From Bidens hawaiensis (lineage: Eukaryota > Streptophyta > Magnoliopsida > Asterales > Asteraceae): a stretch of DNA of 64,000 nt. Shown one piece after another: positions 33,915 to 44,860 of this stretch. Below the pieces are notes generated by a model. That model worked only from the letters and a program-made list of their open reading frames with translations, was not told where the DNA came from and did no database searches. The translations under genes and the position numbers were made by a program. Where the stretch lies: the NCBI GenBank assembly GCA_021521415.1, contig JAIQDT010014610.1:1-64000 (forward strand), given 5' to 3'. Position 1 is the stretch's first letter. Each line of letters starts with the position of its first letter.

Positions 33915-34436
33915 GGTTTGAACATATACATATGTATATGTATATACGGGCGTATATGTATATATGGCTGTATATGTATATAGGACGTATATGTATGTAT
34001 AACGTGTATGTATGTATGTCGTGTATGTATGTATGCCGTATATGTATATAGAACGTATATGTATGTATGCCGTACAAGTATGTATACCGTGTATGTATGT
34101 ATTCCGTATATGCATATAGAACACATATGTATGTATAAACATACATGTATGTATGTATGTATGCCTCCTATGTATGTATGCCGTATATGTATATAGGACG
34201 TGTATGTATGCCGTATATGTATGAAGAACGCATATGTATGTATAACATGTATGTATGTATGCTGTATATGTATGTATAACACGTATGTATGTATGCCGTA
34301 TATGTATAATGTGTATGTATCTATGACGTATATGTATGTATAACGTGTATGTATGCCGTATGTGTATGTATGGCATATATGTACCTATAACGTATATGTA
34401 TGTATGACATATATGTATAACGTATACATATGTAAA
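33915..34436 (+). repeat. 17-18-bp tandem array in the solo LTR
   Basis: About 28 degenerate units of the form GTATATGTATGTATGCC, with variants tatata/gtatgta and a terminal gnc spacer. It occupies the same LTR position as the TGTATTCGAA arrays of the minus-strand element. The array gives long Tyr/His/Ile-rich frames on both strands, which are not genes. Confidence 0.88.
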
Positions 34437-34780
34437 CAAAGAGTATGGACTTATACGCTAAGAGCAAGGAATTAATTAGTAATGAAAGGTAATGTTTAAA
34501 ATAAGAAAGACCTAGAAAGAAGGGCCAATGAAACAAACGAGCATTAGATTAGTAGTTAACTTATGTGCCTTATTACAGTCAGTCGCGCATAGCTAAGGAA
34601 GGGGATTACGATTAGCTCCGAACGTAACAGAATCCAGGTGCGTTTCTAGCCCCATTTCCTTGTTATGTTTTCGGGGCTGTGTGCATAATCAATGTGATTA
34701 GTTAATACACTTACCTTAAGTGGTAAGTGTATGATATGATATGTGAATTTGTATGAATGATATATTTATGAGGTTAAGAG

Positions 34781-34973
34781 TAGAGGTGCACAAACCGGTT
34801 TTTTTAAAAAAACCGGTTCGGTTATTAACCGGACCGGTTTTTTTTGGCCCGGAAAAAAACCGGTTCGGTTAATAACCGGTTTTTTGCTTACAAAACCTTA
34901 ACCGGTCTAACCGGTTAGGACCGGTTTAGAAACCGGTTAGAACCGGTTAATAAACCGGTTTTTTTTATTAACC

Positions 34974-35004
<31 letters not shown>

Positions 35005-35974
35005 CGCGGTTTCAAATACGAATATTTGTTTTTTATATTTTGTACTTAATGAAGACCATTATTTTTTCACAGTATAAACAAACCGGTAACTACAAGGCAA
35101 AACGGTAACTACAAGGCAAAACGGACTGACCGAAGCCATTCTTTGCTTTCGTTGTTAGGGTTCTTTGCTTGGAAGATGAGTATGAGTGTGTGTTGGTGAA
35201 TGTGTTTTCAACAAACCAAAGATTAAAAACACATAACTTTCATTTATAGTTTTTACATTAAAAATACAAACATTAAATCGTTATCGCATATTCGTAACTT
35301 CAAACAATGTTTGCATCGAGCTTTTTGGCTACCGTTAGACATTTCGCATAGGTCGAAATGTTGCCAAACATCATGGTTTCGTTTCGTGGGGATGACCCGA
35401 ACGACCGTTTCTCCCGTGTTCGAGGCACCCATGTTGACGGATGAAGCAGCACTTGGGAGGCCATGATAATCGACTACGAAATAAGAGTGGTATACTCGAG
35501 TATGAAATAAACGACTACGAAATAAGAGCGTATGGAGTGGTAATGTGGTATAATTGAGCATGAGATAACAAAATAATCGCGTATGAAATAAACGTTTAGA
35601 GCGTTTGGAGTTGTATAATCGAGTGTGATCTAACCAATACCCAACCTAAACTATATATAGATGTTTGTGGGGGTAAAATGGTAAAAAAAAAAAAAAAACG
35701 GTCCAAAAACATAAAAAACGGGCATATAGCCGTTATAAACCGGTTTTTTTATAAACCGGTTAACCGGTTTTTCCATAACCGGTTAATAAAAAAAACCGGT
35801 TTTTCCATTAACCGGTTTGTTAACCGGTTTTGGATCTAGAACTTGTAACCGAAAGACGAACCGGCGGTTTCTAAACCGGTCAAACCGGTTTTTAAAAAAC
35901 CGGTTTTCGTAAAAACCGGTTTCCGGTTTAAACCGGTAAACCGGTTCCCCAACCGGTTTTTTTGGCCATCTCTA
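34781..35974 (-). mobile_element. hAT element with AACCGGTT palindrome arms, 1194 bp
   Basis: Perfect 8-bp target duplication gttaagag (34773-34780 and 35975-35982). The ends are tagaggtgcac and, in reverse, tagagatggcc. Both arms are packed with ACCGGT, mostly as AACCGGTT palindromes: about 12 in 34795-34980 and about 14 in 35735-35960 by eye. A run of about 28 T lies near 34977-35003. The centre holds a BED-finger ORF fragment on the minus strand. Subterminal repeats are usual transposase-binding sites in hAT elements, but this density is striking. Confidence 0.85.
35253..35561 (-). pseudogene. BED zinc-finger fragment of an hAT transposase
   Basis: A 102-codon frame. The C-terminal half contains HDVWQHFDLCEMSNGSQKA followed by RCKHC, the first half of a BED finger (the aromatic pair and the CxxC), which in hAT transposases binds terminal DNA. 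The second half, with the His/Cys pair, and the whole catalytic domain are missing: the frame runs LKLRICDNDLMF and stops. The N-terminal 40 residues look low-quality and may not be coding. The element could move only with a transposase supplied elsewhere. Confidence 0.65.
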
Positions 35975-36048
35975 GTTAAGAGTATGCATGAAAGTGTATA
36001 ATAAAATGTATGTGTAAAGAAATGTATGTATGGTTGTATGGGAAGAAG

Positions 36049-36200
36049 GGACCGGACCCTACTAATATCTAAGATAGAAGGGACCAGACCCTAATAATAT
36101 CTGAGATAGTAGGGACCAGACCCTAATAATATATGAGACAGAAGGGACCAGACTCTAATAATATCTGAGATAGAATGGACCAGACCCTACAAATATCTGA
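36049..36200 (+). repeat. About 33-bp tandem repeats in the solo LTR
   Basis: About five units of agggaccagaccctaata followed by atatctgagatag. The unit core gggaccagaccct also occurs, in the other orientation, at 39285-39460 and 47360-47500 in the minus-strand LTRs. Confidence 0.88.
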
Positions 36201-36910
36201 GATGGTAAAGATAGTTATGCATGTAGTATGAAAGTACGAGAGTATGTAAGTATGAAAGTATGAAAGAATGTGTATGAATGAATGTATGTACGAAGGAAAG
36301 GTAAACATGTAAAGTATATAACATGTATCTTCGGATGCCTATATGTAAGTAAGTGTATGAAATGTATGTTACCTGATTAACTAGAACTCACTCAGCGTAG
36401 TTGACTTTTAGTATGCACGTAGGTAAATAGGTTATAAGAGCTAGCATGAGGATGACACATGGCATTGATTGAATGGCTGACATCTAAAGAAGGAAGACAT
36501 GATGTTTTATGTTGACACAATTTGTGATGTTTTGAGACAAGAATTTAATGGTTTGTAAGAAGGCTGACTTAAATATTTCTGCGAAAAGTTTTAATTAACT
36601 ATGATATTTAAAATTGTGTTTATGAGTAAATCCAACGTCCAAGTAGGGCACGGGATCGGAGCCTTACATTTTTAAATGCTCTAGTTATATATGACAGACC
36701 ATAAAAATTTTCAGGTCGATTCAAAGGTTTGGGTCGGTTCAAGCTTCAACGGTTCGGGTAAGGTAAGGTTCATTACATAACATAAATACGATAAATTAAC
36801 AAAAAAACAAACATCATCATAGAAAGGATAACAAACATAATAAAGATACGATTGTCATTTTAAATCTTGAGATTCCATGCCAACACCGTACCCCTTCACT
36901 CACAAAAGCA

Positions 36911-37183
36911 TCATTGTGTCAACTTCCTTAAACATGTAAAACAATATAAGCAATACACTTTATCCGTTTTGACACTATATTCCAACCAATTTCCATGTTC
37001 TAGTGTGTACCAATCCTTATTAAAATGTCTTACTTTACCACTAAAATCTGTTTTTGAAAACTCATGCCTTGTTGGTTGACATGGATCTCTAAGCAAACAC
37101 GTTCGTCTAATTTCATCTTTTTGACTTGGATTATAAGATGAAACTGGTTTCCTTTCAGAAGGATCCCACAAAAGATCATCCAA
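36911..37183 (-). pseudogene. TTF-type zinc-finger fragment of an hAT transposase
   Basis: A 90-codon frame with DEIRRTCLLRDPCQPTRHEF, FNKDWYT, GNWLEYSVKTDKVYCLYCF. This is the TTF-type finger region at the N-terminus of ZMYM1-like plant hAT proteins, where the Cys residues hold zinc and contact DNA. The usual later domains (DUF4371 and the hAT dimerisation region) are absent. A short frame at 37318-37506 on the same strand may be an upstream exon. Flanking hAT ends and target duplications fit this identity. Confidence 0.75.
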
Positions 37184-37968
37184 ATCTATTCAGGGTTGTT
37201 TACTCTTGAAGATGATGTTTGAATGTTTGATGATTCATTTAGGAAATATCTTTTAATATTCATAATACCTACACATCAAATTTAAACATCACTAATTTTC
37301 TAATTCAATTAACTAACTTAGACATAATCATTCTTTCTAACTGTAATTTCAATAAATAAACAAAAATAATTGAAGCAAAACATTAAAATATACCTTACGG
37401 TGAGACTGAAGTGAAGGAGAGCTGTAGAGGAGGGCCAAGGGCTGTCGGAGTTTGAATGTTTGATGGTGGGCAGTTTGGGTTTGAGGTTGCAATGTTGTTG
37501 TGTCATGTTATGTATGTGTACTGTGTGTTTACGATGTGGGGATGTGGGGTAAAGAGTAAAATAATAAAAACCCTAACTAGTAAGCTGGAATGAATAAAGA
37601 GAAAAAACATAATTTGACGCTGGAAGGCAAATTCGAACATGAGTTTACGGGTTTGAAAAACAGGAGTGTTACCACCAGACCATAATTCTGAATTGTATAT
37701 GGGTTCACCCTCAAAATATATATGGGTTCACTATCATAAATTATATAAATTTCAAAACTCAGTGGGTTCCCGTGAACCCGTATGTCACTATATAGATCCT
37801 CCCCTGGTTATGGACATATATATAACCTAATATAGTGTTTCCCTTGTGTCACATCTAGATATAGGGCCTAGGTGTATGACCATGGCACATGTTTTGTAAA
37901 TACATCAGAGTTATTTAGTGGAAATCTATATTTATAATAAAATATTAATACAGAACTCTTTGAAAAAT

Positions 37969-38182
37969 ATGAGTTAACTGTAGAGTTGGTTCCCGTGGCT
38001 TGTAGATATTACATGTTTGATCCCTAAACTTAACTAATTACAAACTTAAACCTAATAGTTATAAATTTATTACTAAGGTGGTCCAAATGTTTGAAATTTG
38101 TAACTACGCTGGTTTTTACCCTTTAATGCCATTAATATTTTCAAGTAAGTTTGTGTAAAATGACCAAACTACCCTTAATAAT
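37969..38182 (+). repeat. 214-bp direct repeat, right copy
   Basis: Partner of 33034-33247. Its differences are scattered substitutions, which suggests an old duplication rather than a recent insertion footprint. Confidence 0.85.
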
Positions 38183-38781
38183 GCTAGTTGTGTATGTTTA
38201 AGGGTAAACTTGAAAAAATAGCTAAGAAATTTTGAAAATTGACATTTGTAATGGGACCAATAAAAAAGGAAATATGTACACTTTTAATGGGACAAAGAAG
38301 TACCAAACAAATTATAAATAGTAGTGTGACATAATTTTATTTATAAACTATCTAGAATTCCACAGTTAGGGGTGTTTGGGATTGCTTATGTTTACCTTAG
38401 GACTTATAATTTTTTTAAAAAGTTATAAGGTGCTTAGATAAGTTAAAAGTTGTGAGAGAATTCCCATCCTATACACTATTTTATATTAGTGGAGTTTATA
38501 TAATTTAGGGAGAGATTTAGAGCATTTTCAACTCATCCCCTAAAATTATGTGAAGGGAGTTTGTAAATTATAGGGTGTGGTTTTGTAACAACTCGAATTT
38601 TTTAATTAATATTTATATCCGTTACCCGACCTGTTTTATTGTCGGGAAATTTTATCAATAAAAATATCGTGGTTATCGAGTGATTATTATTTATTTTTAA
38701 TTGTATATTATATTTATTGTATATCAATTAACTTTGAAATATATACATTTTTAACCCAAAACTAAACTTTAACCTCATAGT
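38183..38781. other. Fragmentary repeats left of the minus-strand chromovirus
   Basis: At about 38366 a MITE-like end taggggtgtttgggattgc occurs without a visible partner. At 38585 tgtaacaactcgaattttt looks like the start of another Gypsy LTR, which the minus-strand element interrupts at 38782. Its continuation may be the sequence after 49324, but no LTR end was found. Confidence 0.35.
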
Positions 38782-41305
38782 TGTAAGGCCCCGTTAACGG
38801 TGCCCTGCATTGGACGTTGGATTTACTCAGTAACACAATTCTAAATATTAGAGTTAACTAACACTTTCACGGAATATAAAAAATTTCATTAAACAATACA
38901 TCATAATTCATAAACATGTCTTTAAGCAAACATTCTTGTCTTTCAAACTTAAAACATCAATTAAAATACTATGAGTCTTCAGATGCCAGCCTCTTATTAT
39001 TCTGCCATGTGCCCCGCTCAAGCCAACTGCTCATTCTACTCACCTGCGTGCATGCTAAAAGTCAGCTACGCTGAGTGAGTTCTAGTAAATAAAGAAACAT
39101 ACAGTTAGTTCACATACTTATACACATACCCGAAGGTATGCACACCCTTCATACTTAACTTGTTCACATTACTTTCATACGTACGTTCATACATTCATTC
39201 CTCATACATTCTTACCTTCATAGTACATACATAACTATCCATATAACTTTAAGGGCCTTCCGCCCTATAACCTCACAGATATTGTAAGGGTCTGGTCCCT
39301 AACATCACATATATTATAAGGGTCTGGTCCCCATCATCACAGATATTAACAGGGTCTGGTCCCTATCCTCACAGATATTATCAGGGTCTGGTCCCTATCC
39401 TCACATATATTATCAGGGTCTGGTCCATACTCTCACAGATATTATCAGGGTCTGGTCCCTTTTCTTCCGTGTAACCACATCATTCCTTTCTTTGTCATTA
39501 ACAATATAACATTCATACATACTCTTCAAAATATCATACATACAATATTCATACATCCTTTCTTTCACATACTCATTTCATAGTTACTACACTATACATT
39601 CACAATATAAACATAACTATCACATTCATTCACAATATAAACATAACTATCACATTCATCATTAAGACATACACTTACCATTTAAGGTAAGTGTATTAAC
39701 ATTCATATTAAGTATGCACACAACCCCGAAAACATAACAAGGAAATGGGGCTAGAAACTCACTTGGATCCTGTTACGTTCCCCGTTAATCGTTATTCCTC
39801 TCTTTAACTGTGCTCGGCTAACTGTACATTAATTACATGTATCAATATTTGTCCTAATCACAATTTTTGGGTCTCATCAAATATGGCTAAGTCTGGTCTA
39901 TTCTAATGGCTTTATATGGTATTGCGTTCATAAGCATGGTCTTGTTTTAGAATACATTTTACTTAGAATATAATTTTACCCTCAACATTAATGTATTCAA
40001 ATACTTTGTACTTGAATACAATGTTTTCCTTTCATTCTTACTTTCTTTACCGGTCCATTAGAATACAATCTTGTATGCCAATTCAGTGTATTTGAATACA
40101 TGACGTATTCGAACCGTTTATTGTATGCGAGTTCATAGGTTGTATTCGGGTATACTTATTGTATTCGGACATGTCTATAGGGTATTCGAGCTACAAAATG
40201 CATGCGAGTACATATGTAATCGAACGTGTACATGTATGCGAATCCATTTAGTGTAATCGATTGTAGCTTTTGTATGTGAGTATATTGTATTCGAATTTAT
40301 AACATGTATTCGAATGTGTTATTGTATTCGAATTATCTCATGTATGCGGGTATGGGAATGTATTCGAATTATCCTTTGTAATCGAGTTACTTAATGTATG
40401 CGAACATGTGCATTGCATTCGAACATCCTTCATGTATTCGAAACTCATATATTGTAATCGAGTCATCCGTTTGTAATCGAACGGGCTTTAATGTATTCGA
40501 AAATTTACATTGTATTCGAGTTTGCTCCATGTATTCGAATCCTATAGTTGTATTCGAGTTTAAGCAATGTATTCGAATCTTTATAATGTAATCGAATGAG
40601 CTTAAACATTTTGGTCCTTTAGGGACGTTTTTCACGACTTTAATACCCTATTATGGTCCAATATCATCCTATAAACGTTTCCCTAACCGTGTTCGGCTAA
40701 GACTTAACCTGGTTATTCATAAAGCTTGAACCTTTATGGGTTTAAAACGTTCAAAGGCTAGATCTAGGGTTCCTTATGTGAGCCGTATATTGTCCATGGG
40801 TTCGTTAAGTCCATTTTAAACATCAAGTTTGCAACTTTATGATACCTCTAGACCCGATCTACTCTAGGGTTAAGCTTTAGGGTAAACCGTTCATAAAACA
40901 TAACCTTTAAAGATAAAGAACATACCTTTATGCGTTTTAAGGCTACGGTAAGCTTCGGTTATGAACAATAATCTTGTATCTTGCTTGCATATCCAAGATC
41001 TATCAATATCTATCTTGGTTTGTGTTTTGGATATTCCTCTTCTACTTGCGGCCGTAAGGTAGGGGTGTATGTGTGTGTTTTGAATGTGTAGAGAATAAGG
41101 AAGATAGAAATGAGGGTTTTAGGGAGGTTTAAGGGAGTATTTTTACTCTCTTAAGCCCATGGACCTAAGGCTTATCCCATCCCTTATTCCATCTTTCCCC
41201 ATCCAAGTCCATGTTCTTACTATATTTAATCTTAATTAAATATTAGCACACATTTAACAAACACAAATTTCCTTTATTTATTATTGTAAAATTTAGGATG
41301 GTACA
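38782..41305 (-). repeat. 3' LTR of the minus-strand chromovirus
   Basis: 2524 bp, aligned with 46369-49324 apart from the organelle insert there. The outer end is TGTACCATCC in element sense, where the 5' LTR has TGTAACAACC. The TATA position reads taaaaata instead of the 5' LTR's tataaata, so this LTR has lost its promoter core. Confidence 0.92.
39915..40610 (-). repeat. 18-20-bp TGTATTCGAA array in the 3' LTR
   Basis: Degenerate units each begin TGTATTCGAA (or tgtaatcgag, tgtatgcgaa) followed by a 9-bp variable segment. The regular part runs at about 40290-40600 with roughly 17 units, and the earlier part is more decayed. The same array stands at 47960-48610. Confidence 0.9.
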
Positions 41306-41322
41306 AGTCTTCCCTCCTTAAA
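41306..41322 (-). promoter_or_regulatory. Polypurine tract of the minus-strand chromovirus
   Basis: On the minus strand aaggagggaagact directly precedes TGTACCATCC, the 3' LTR start. A ttcggggacgaaacc motif lies just upstream, like that of the other chromovirus. Confidence 0.75.
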
Positions 41323-41339
41323 GAGGTTTCGTCCCCGAA

Positions 41340-42570
41340 ACCTAACTATTACTAGAACAATTCTGGGTAAAACTTGCGCATCTCTTCCTCAAATTCCCAA
41401 GTAGCGTCTGATCCTTTGCGATGCTTCCATACCACTTTCACTAAGGGTATAACGTTGTGATGAAGTTGCTTTTGCTAACTATCTTTACCGGCTGTTCAAT
41501 GTAGTTCAACCGTTCATCAACCTCAATGTCTACCAACGGCACATGAGACATGTCATCAGTCAGACATTTCCTCAGTTGAGAAATATGGAAGGTTGAATGA
41601 ATTCCTTCTAACTCTTCGGGTAAATCTAGCTTGTAAGCCAATCCACCTACACGATCCATAATCTTAAATGGTCCAATGTACCTCGGACTCAACTTCCCTC
41701 TCTTTCTAAGACGAATAATTCATTTCCAAGGCGAGACCTTGAGCATCACATTGTCACCAACGTTAAACTCAATCGGTCGTCGCCGCTTATCAGCATACGA
41801 CTTCTGACGGTCTTGAGCAGCTTTCATTCTTGCCTTGATCTGATCAAACTTTGAAGAAGTTTCTTGCACATCTTCCAAGCTTCTGAGCTCTTTCTGACCA
41901 ATTTCTCCCCAACATACAGGATTTCTACAACGTCTTCCATACCACATCTCAAACGGTGGCATACCAATACTTGAATGGTAGCTGTTGTTGTAGGAGAATT
42001 GTGCCAGATGTAGATGATCATCCCAACTTCCTGCAAAGTCTAGAACACAAGCACGTAGCATGTACTCAAGGGGATCGTCGTTTCAGACTGTCCATCTGTT
42101 TAAGGATGATACGCCGGACTGATGTTCAATCTTGTCCCCATAGCTTCATGGAACTTCTTCCCGAATCTCAAAGTAAATCGAGTATCTCTATCAGACACAA
42201 TCGTCAGTGGCACCCCATTCTTAGTTACAACCTCCTTGATGAACAAACTTGCTAACGTTTCTGACGAGATAGCCTCTCGTATAGGCAGAAAATGAGCACT
42301 TTTGGTCAAACGGTACACTATCACCCAAATGGTATCTTGATGCTTAGCTATACGAGGTAGCTTAGTTATGAAATCCATGGTGATGTGTTCCCATTTCCAT
42401 TCGGGTATCTCGAAAGGTTTCATCTTTCCATAAGGCTTCTGGTGTTCGGCTTTGACTTGCAAGCAAGTTAAGCACTTACTGACATAATCTACCACATCAT
42501 CTTCATTCCCGACCACCAGTAGTCTCTTTTGAAATATTGGTACATCTTAGTGGATCCCGAATGGATTGAA
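41340..42570 (-). pseudogene. Integrase and chromodomain of the minus-strand chromovirus
   Basis: 42100-42516: CLTCLQVKAEHQKP (end of the zinc finger), ITMDFITKLP with the first Asp, IVSDRDTRF with the second. 41720-42061: C-terminal part of integrase (FSYNNSYHSSIGMPPFEMWY, ADKRRRPIEFNVGDNVML). 41441-41692: SPRYIGPFKIMDRVG and FHISQLRKCL. The chromodomain lies in a shifted frame at about 41345-41440 (VVWKHRKGSDATWEFEEEM). A stop falls between the His-Pro of AYHP and DGQSE, and WVIVYRLTK has Tyr where relatives have Asp. Non-functional. Confidence 0.87.
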
Positions 42571-44146
42571 TATCGTGACTTATGAGCTTCATCTAAGATT
42601 CGATCACTAATATTTCCATGGCGTGGAATCCACATGCGGTCAAACATAGTCTTAACACCATGAGTGTTTTCCATCAACTCGTATTGCTGACCGAAAATCC
42701 TTTCCTTCTTCACTGTCTCTTCATCTTCCAGCACTCCCGTTTGCACCCTGATGATTTCTTCGAAAAGACTAGAGTTCATAATCAATTGGTATGACTTCAC
42801 TGTTGCAATGACTTCATCATTCTTACGGCTTAGTGCATTAGCGATCACATTAGCTTTACCAAGATAGTACTTTATATCACAGTCGTAATCCTTTATCAAC
42901 TCTAACCATCTTCTCTGCCTCATTTTCAGTTCTTTTTGTTCGAAGAAGTACTTTAAACTTTTATGATCTGTGTAAATGGTATACTTAGTACCATACAGAT
43001 AGTGTCTCCATTTCTTGAGAGCATGCACTACTGCTTTTAGCTCTAGATTATGCGTTGGATAAGTACTTTCGTGAAGTTTCAACTATCTGGACGCATAAGC
43101 TATAACCTTTCCTCTTTTCATCAACATGCAACCTAACCCACAACGCGAAGCATCAGTACAAACAATCAAATCCTCGTCACCATCGGGTAGAGCAAGGATT
43201 GGAGCTTGCGTGAGTCTTTTCTTTAATTCCTCAAAAGCTTCTTCTTGAAACTTACCCCAACTAAATACTACAGACTTTCGGGTCATACCGGTCAATGTGC
43301 AGCTATCTTGGAGAAACCTTAGATGAATCTTCTATAGTAGCCAGCTAACCCTAAGAAACTTCGTATATCAGTCGGGTTCTGCGGAGTCTTCCAATTCGTT
43401 ATCACCTCAATCTTAGCTGGGTCCACTGTAATCCCTTCAGGATTAATCACGTGACCTAGGAAGTGCACTTCTTGCAACCAGAATGCGCACTTCAAAAACG
43501 TAGCATACAACTTCTATTCTTTCAAAACCTCTAATACTTCCTTCATATGCTCAGCATGATCAGACTCGCTCTTTCAATAAATCAATATATCATCAATGAA
43601 AATGATAACTGACTTATCCAACATCGGCCGACCCACCCTATTCATCATGTCTATAAATATTGCGGGAGCATTCGTTAGACCGAATGACATCACGATGAAT
43701 TCGTAGCGTCCATACCGTGTCCGAAACGTTGTTTTAGGGATGTCTGCCTCTTTCACCTTTAGCTTATGATAGCCTGATCTGAGATCTATTCGCGAGAACC
43801 AACTTGAACCTTGCAGTTGTTAAAACAGATCATCAATCCTTGGCAAAGGATATCTATTCTTCATCGTAAGCTTGTTCAACTCGCGATAGTCATTGCACAT
43901 TCTCATATTTCCATCCTTCTTCTTAACAAACAACACCGGTGTGCCCCACGGAGAAACACTCGGTCATATAAAACCTCTGTCGAGGAGTTCTTGCTGTTGG
44001 GACATCAATTCCTTCATCTCTGGTGGCGCCAAACGATAAGGTGCCTTTGCGACGGGTTGGGCTCCTAGTATTAAATCTACCTGGAATTCTATTTCCCGCT
44101 CTGGCGGCAACCCCGGAAGATCCTCAGGGAATACTTCTGGGTAGTT
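42489..44146 (-). pseudogene. Reverse transcriptase and RNase H of the minus-strand chromovirus
   Basis: In order along the minus strand: [72 protein letters not shown], catalytic FIDDILIY (frame 43574-43756), [12 protein letters not shown] (43319-43510), then RNase H with CTDASRCGLGCML (43083-43295), [10 protein letters not shown] and the integrase zinc-finger start [15 protein letters not shown] (42489-43082). At least six in-frame stops interrupt it, several at positions where relatives have CGA or TGG, suggesting C-to-T decay. Confidence 0.88.
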
Positions 44147-44860
44147 TCACACAATAGGAACGTCTTTCACTTCCTTCGTCTCGGCCGTAGCTTTGACAAC
44201 ATATGCCAGGTAAGCACCACACCCTCGCCTTAACAATACCTCGACTTTTATCATCAAGATAATATTAAGCCCAAAACTTTCCTTATCACCATAAACCGTT
44301 GCCGCACTACCTTCCAAGGACTTTAACCTTATTATCCTACTCTTACACACTATCTGAGCTTCAAAATAAGATAACCAATCCATTCCCAAAACTACATCTA
44401 ATCCTCCTAAGGTCATCACATACAGGGTAACAGGGAACTAACGTCCCTCTAACTCTATCTTACCATCCTTAACCATTTTCGTTATTTTAACCGAAGTGTC
44501 ACTAGCGGTTTCTACTATAAAGGTTTCAGGCACTCGGCAATATTTCATTTTAGCTAATTTACTAAATGTCATAGCTACAAAACTCTTATTCGCACCTGAA
44601 TCAAACAATATGGAAGCGATAATAACGTTTACTAGAAACGTACCCGTGACAACATCTGGAATTTGCTTGGCTTGCTCCAGAGTCAACATGTAAGCTTTGG
44701 TCCTTGGCCTAGTCTGATCAACATCATTCTTTCCACTTCCTCCATCCTCACCATCGGTGCACTCCCTTGCCATATGACCTGTCTTGCCACATTTGTAGCA
44801 CGCGGGCTTTGCACTGCACTCATTGGCATAGTGCCCTGCCTTTCCGCACTTATAACACAC
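44147..44860 (-). pseudogene. Zinc knuckles and protease of the minus-strand chromovirus
   Basis: The frame 44438-44860 starts with two CCHC knuckles (CYKCGKAGHYANEC, CYKCGKTGHMAREC), an acidic linker, and the protease site ILFDSGANKSFV, a DSG form of the usual DTG that is common in chromoviruses. A stop at 44438 separates the second protease half (44147-44419) with VVLGMDWLSYFEAQI. The last codons EVKDVPIV lead into reverse transcriptase. Confidence 0.87.

Larger units (their letters stand above)
33342..36668 (+). mobile_element. Solo LTR, 3.3 kb with a nested hAT
   Basis: TGTAACATCCCG...GGAGCCTTACA, flanked by ttttc (33337-33341) and ttttt (36669-36673), a 4-of-5 target duplication. TATA box TATAAATA at 33515-33522. 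It has the same modules as the minus-strand chromovirus LTRs at 38782 and 46369, in opposite orientation: a short-period array, a cgtaacagaatcca...ggggc block, about 33-bp agggaccagaccct repeats, and ctcactcagcgtag...ttttag near the end. No internal domain is left. The hAT element 34781-35974 sits inside. Confidence 0.82.
33298..37806 (-). mobile_element. hAT element (TTF-finger type), split by a solo LTR
   Basis: The left end cactggcggatcc and the right end read in reverse (caggggaggatct) are the familiar hAT terminal pattern CAGKGGCGGATCC. The flanking 8-bp target duplications are gttatgaa (33290-33297) and gttatgga (37807-37814), 7 of 8 matching. Without the solo LTR at 33342-36668 and its duplicated target the element is about 1.2 kb. 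It carries only an N-terminal transposase fragment on the minus strand, so it is non-autonomous. Confidence 0.8.

Noticed and set aside
33830..34439. Overlapping minus-strand frames of 84-191 codons rich in Tyr, His, Ile and Thr
   Set aside because: They are translations of the GTATATGTATGTATG array in three frames, with no start context or domain.
34977..35004. Run of about 28 T, considered as a retroposon poly(A) tail
   Set aside because: It lies inside the hAT arm bounded by gttaagag duplications. No retroposon ends or target duplication accompany it.
38366..38590. hAT-type MITE beginning taggggtgtttgggattgc
   Set aside because: No matching inverted end or 8-bp duplication was found in the following sequence.
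39915..40610. Regularly spaced short repeats resembling a CRISPR array
   Set aside because: The unit is only 10 conserved bases with 9-bp gaps, in a plant LTR, and recurs in the partner LTR. It is a decayed tandem repeat.
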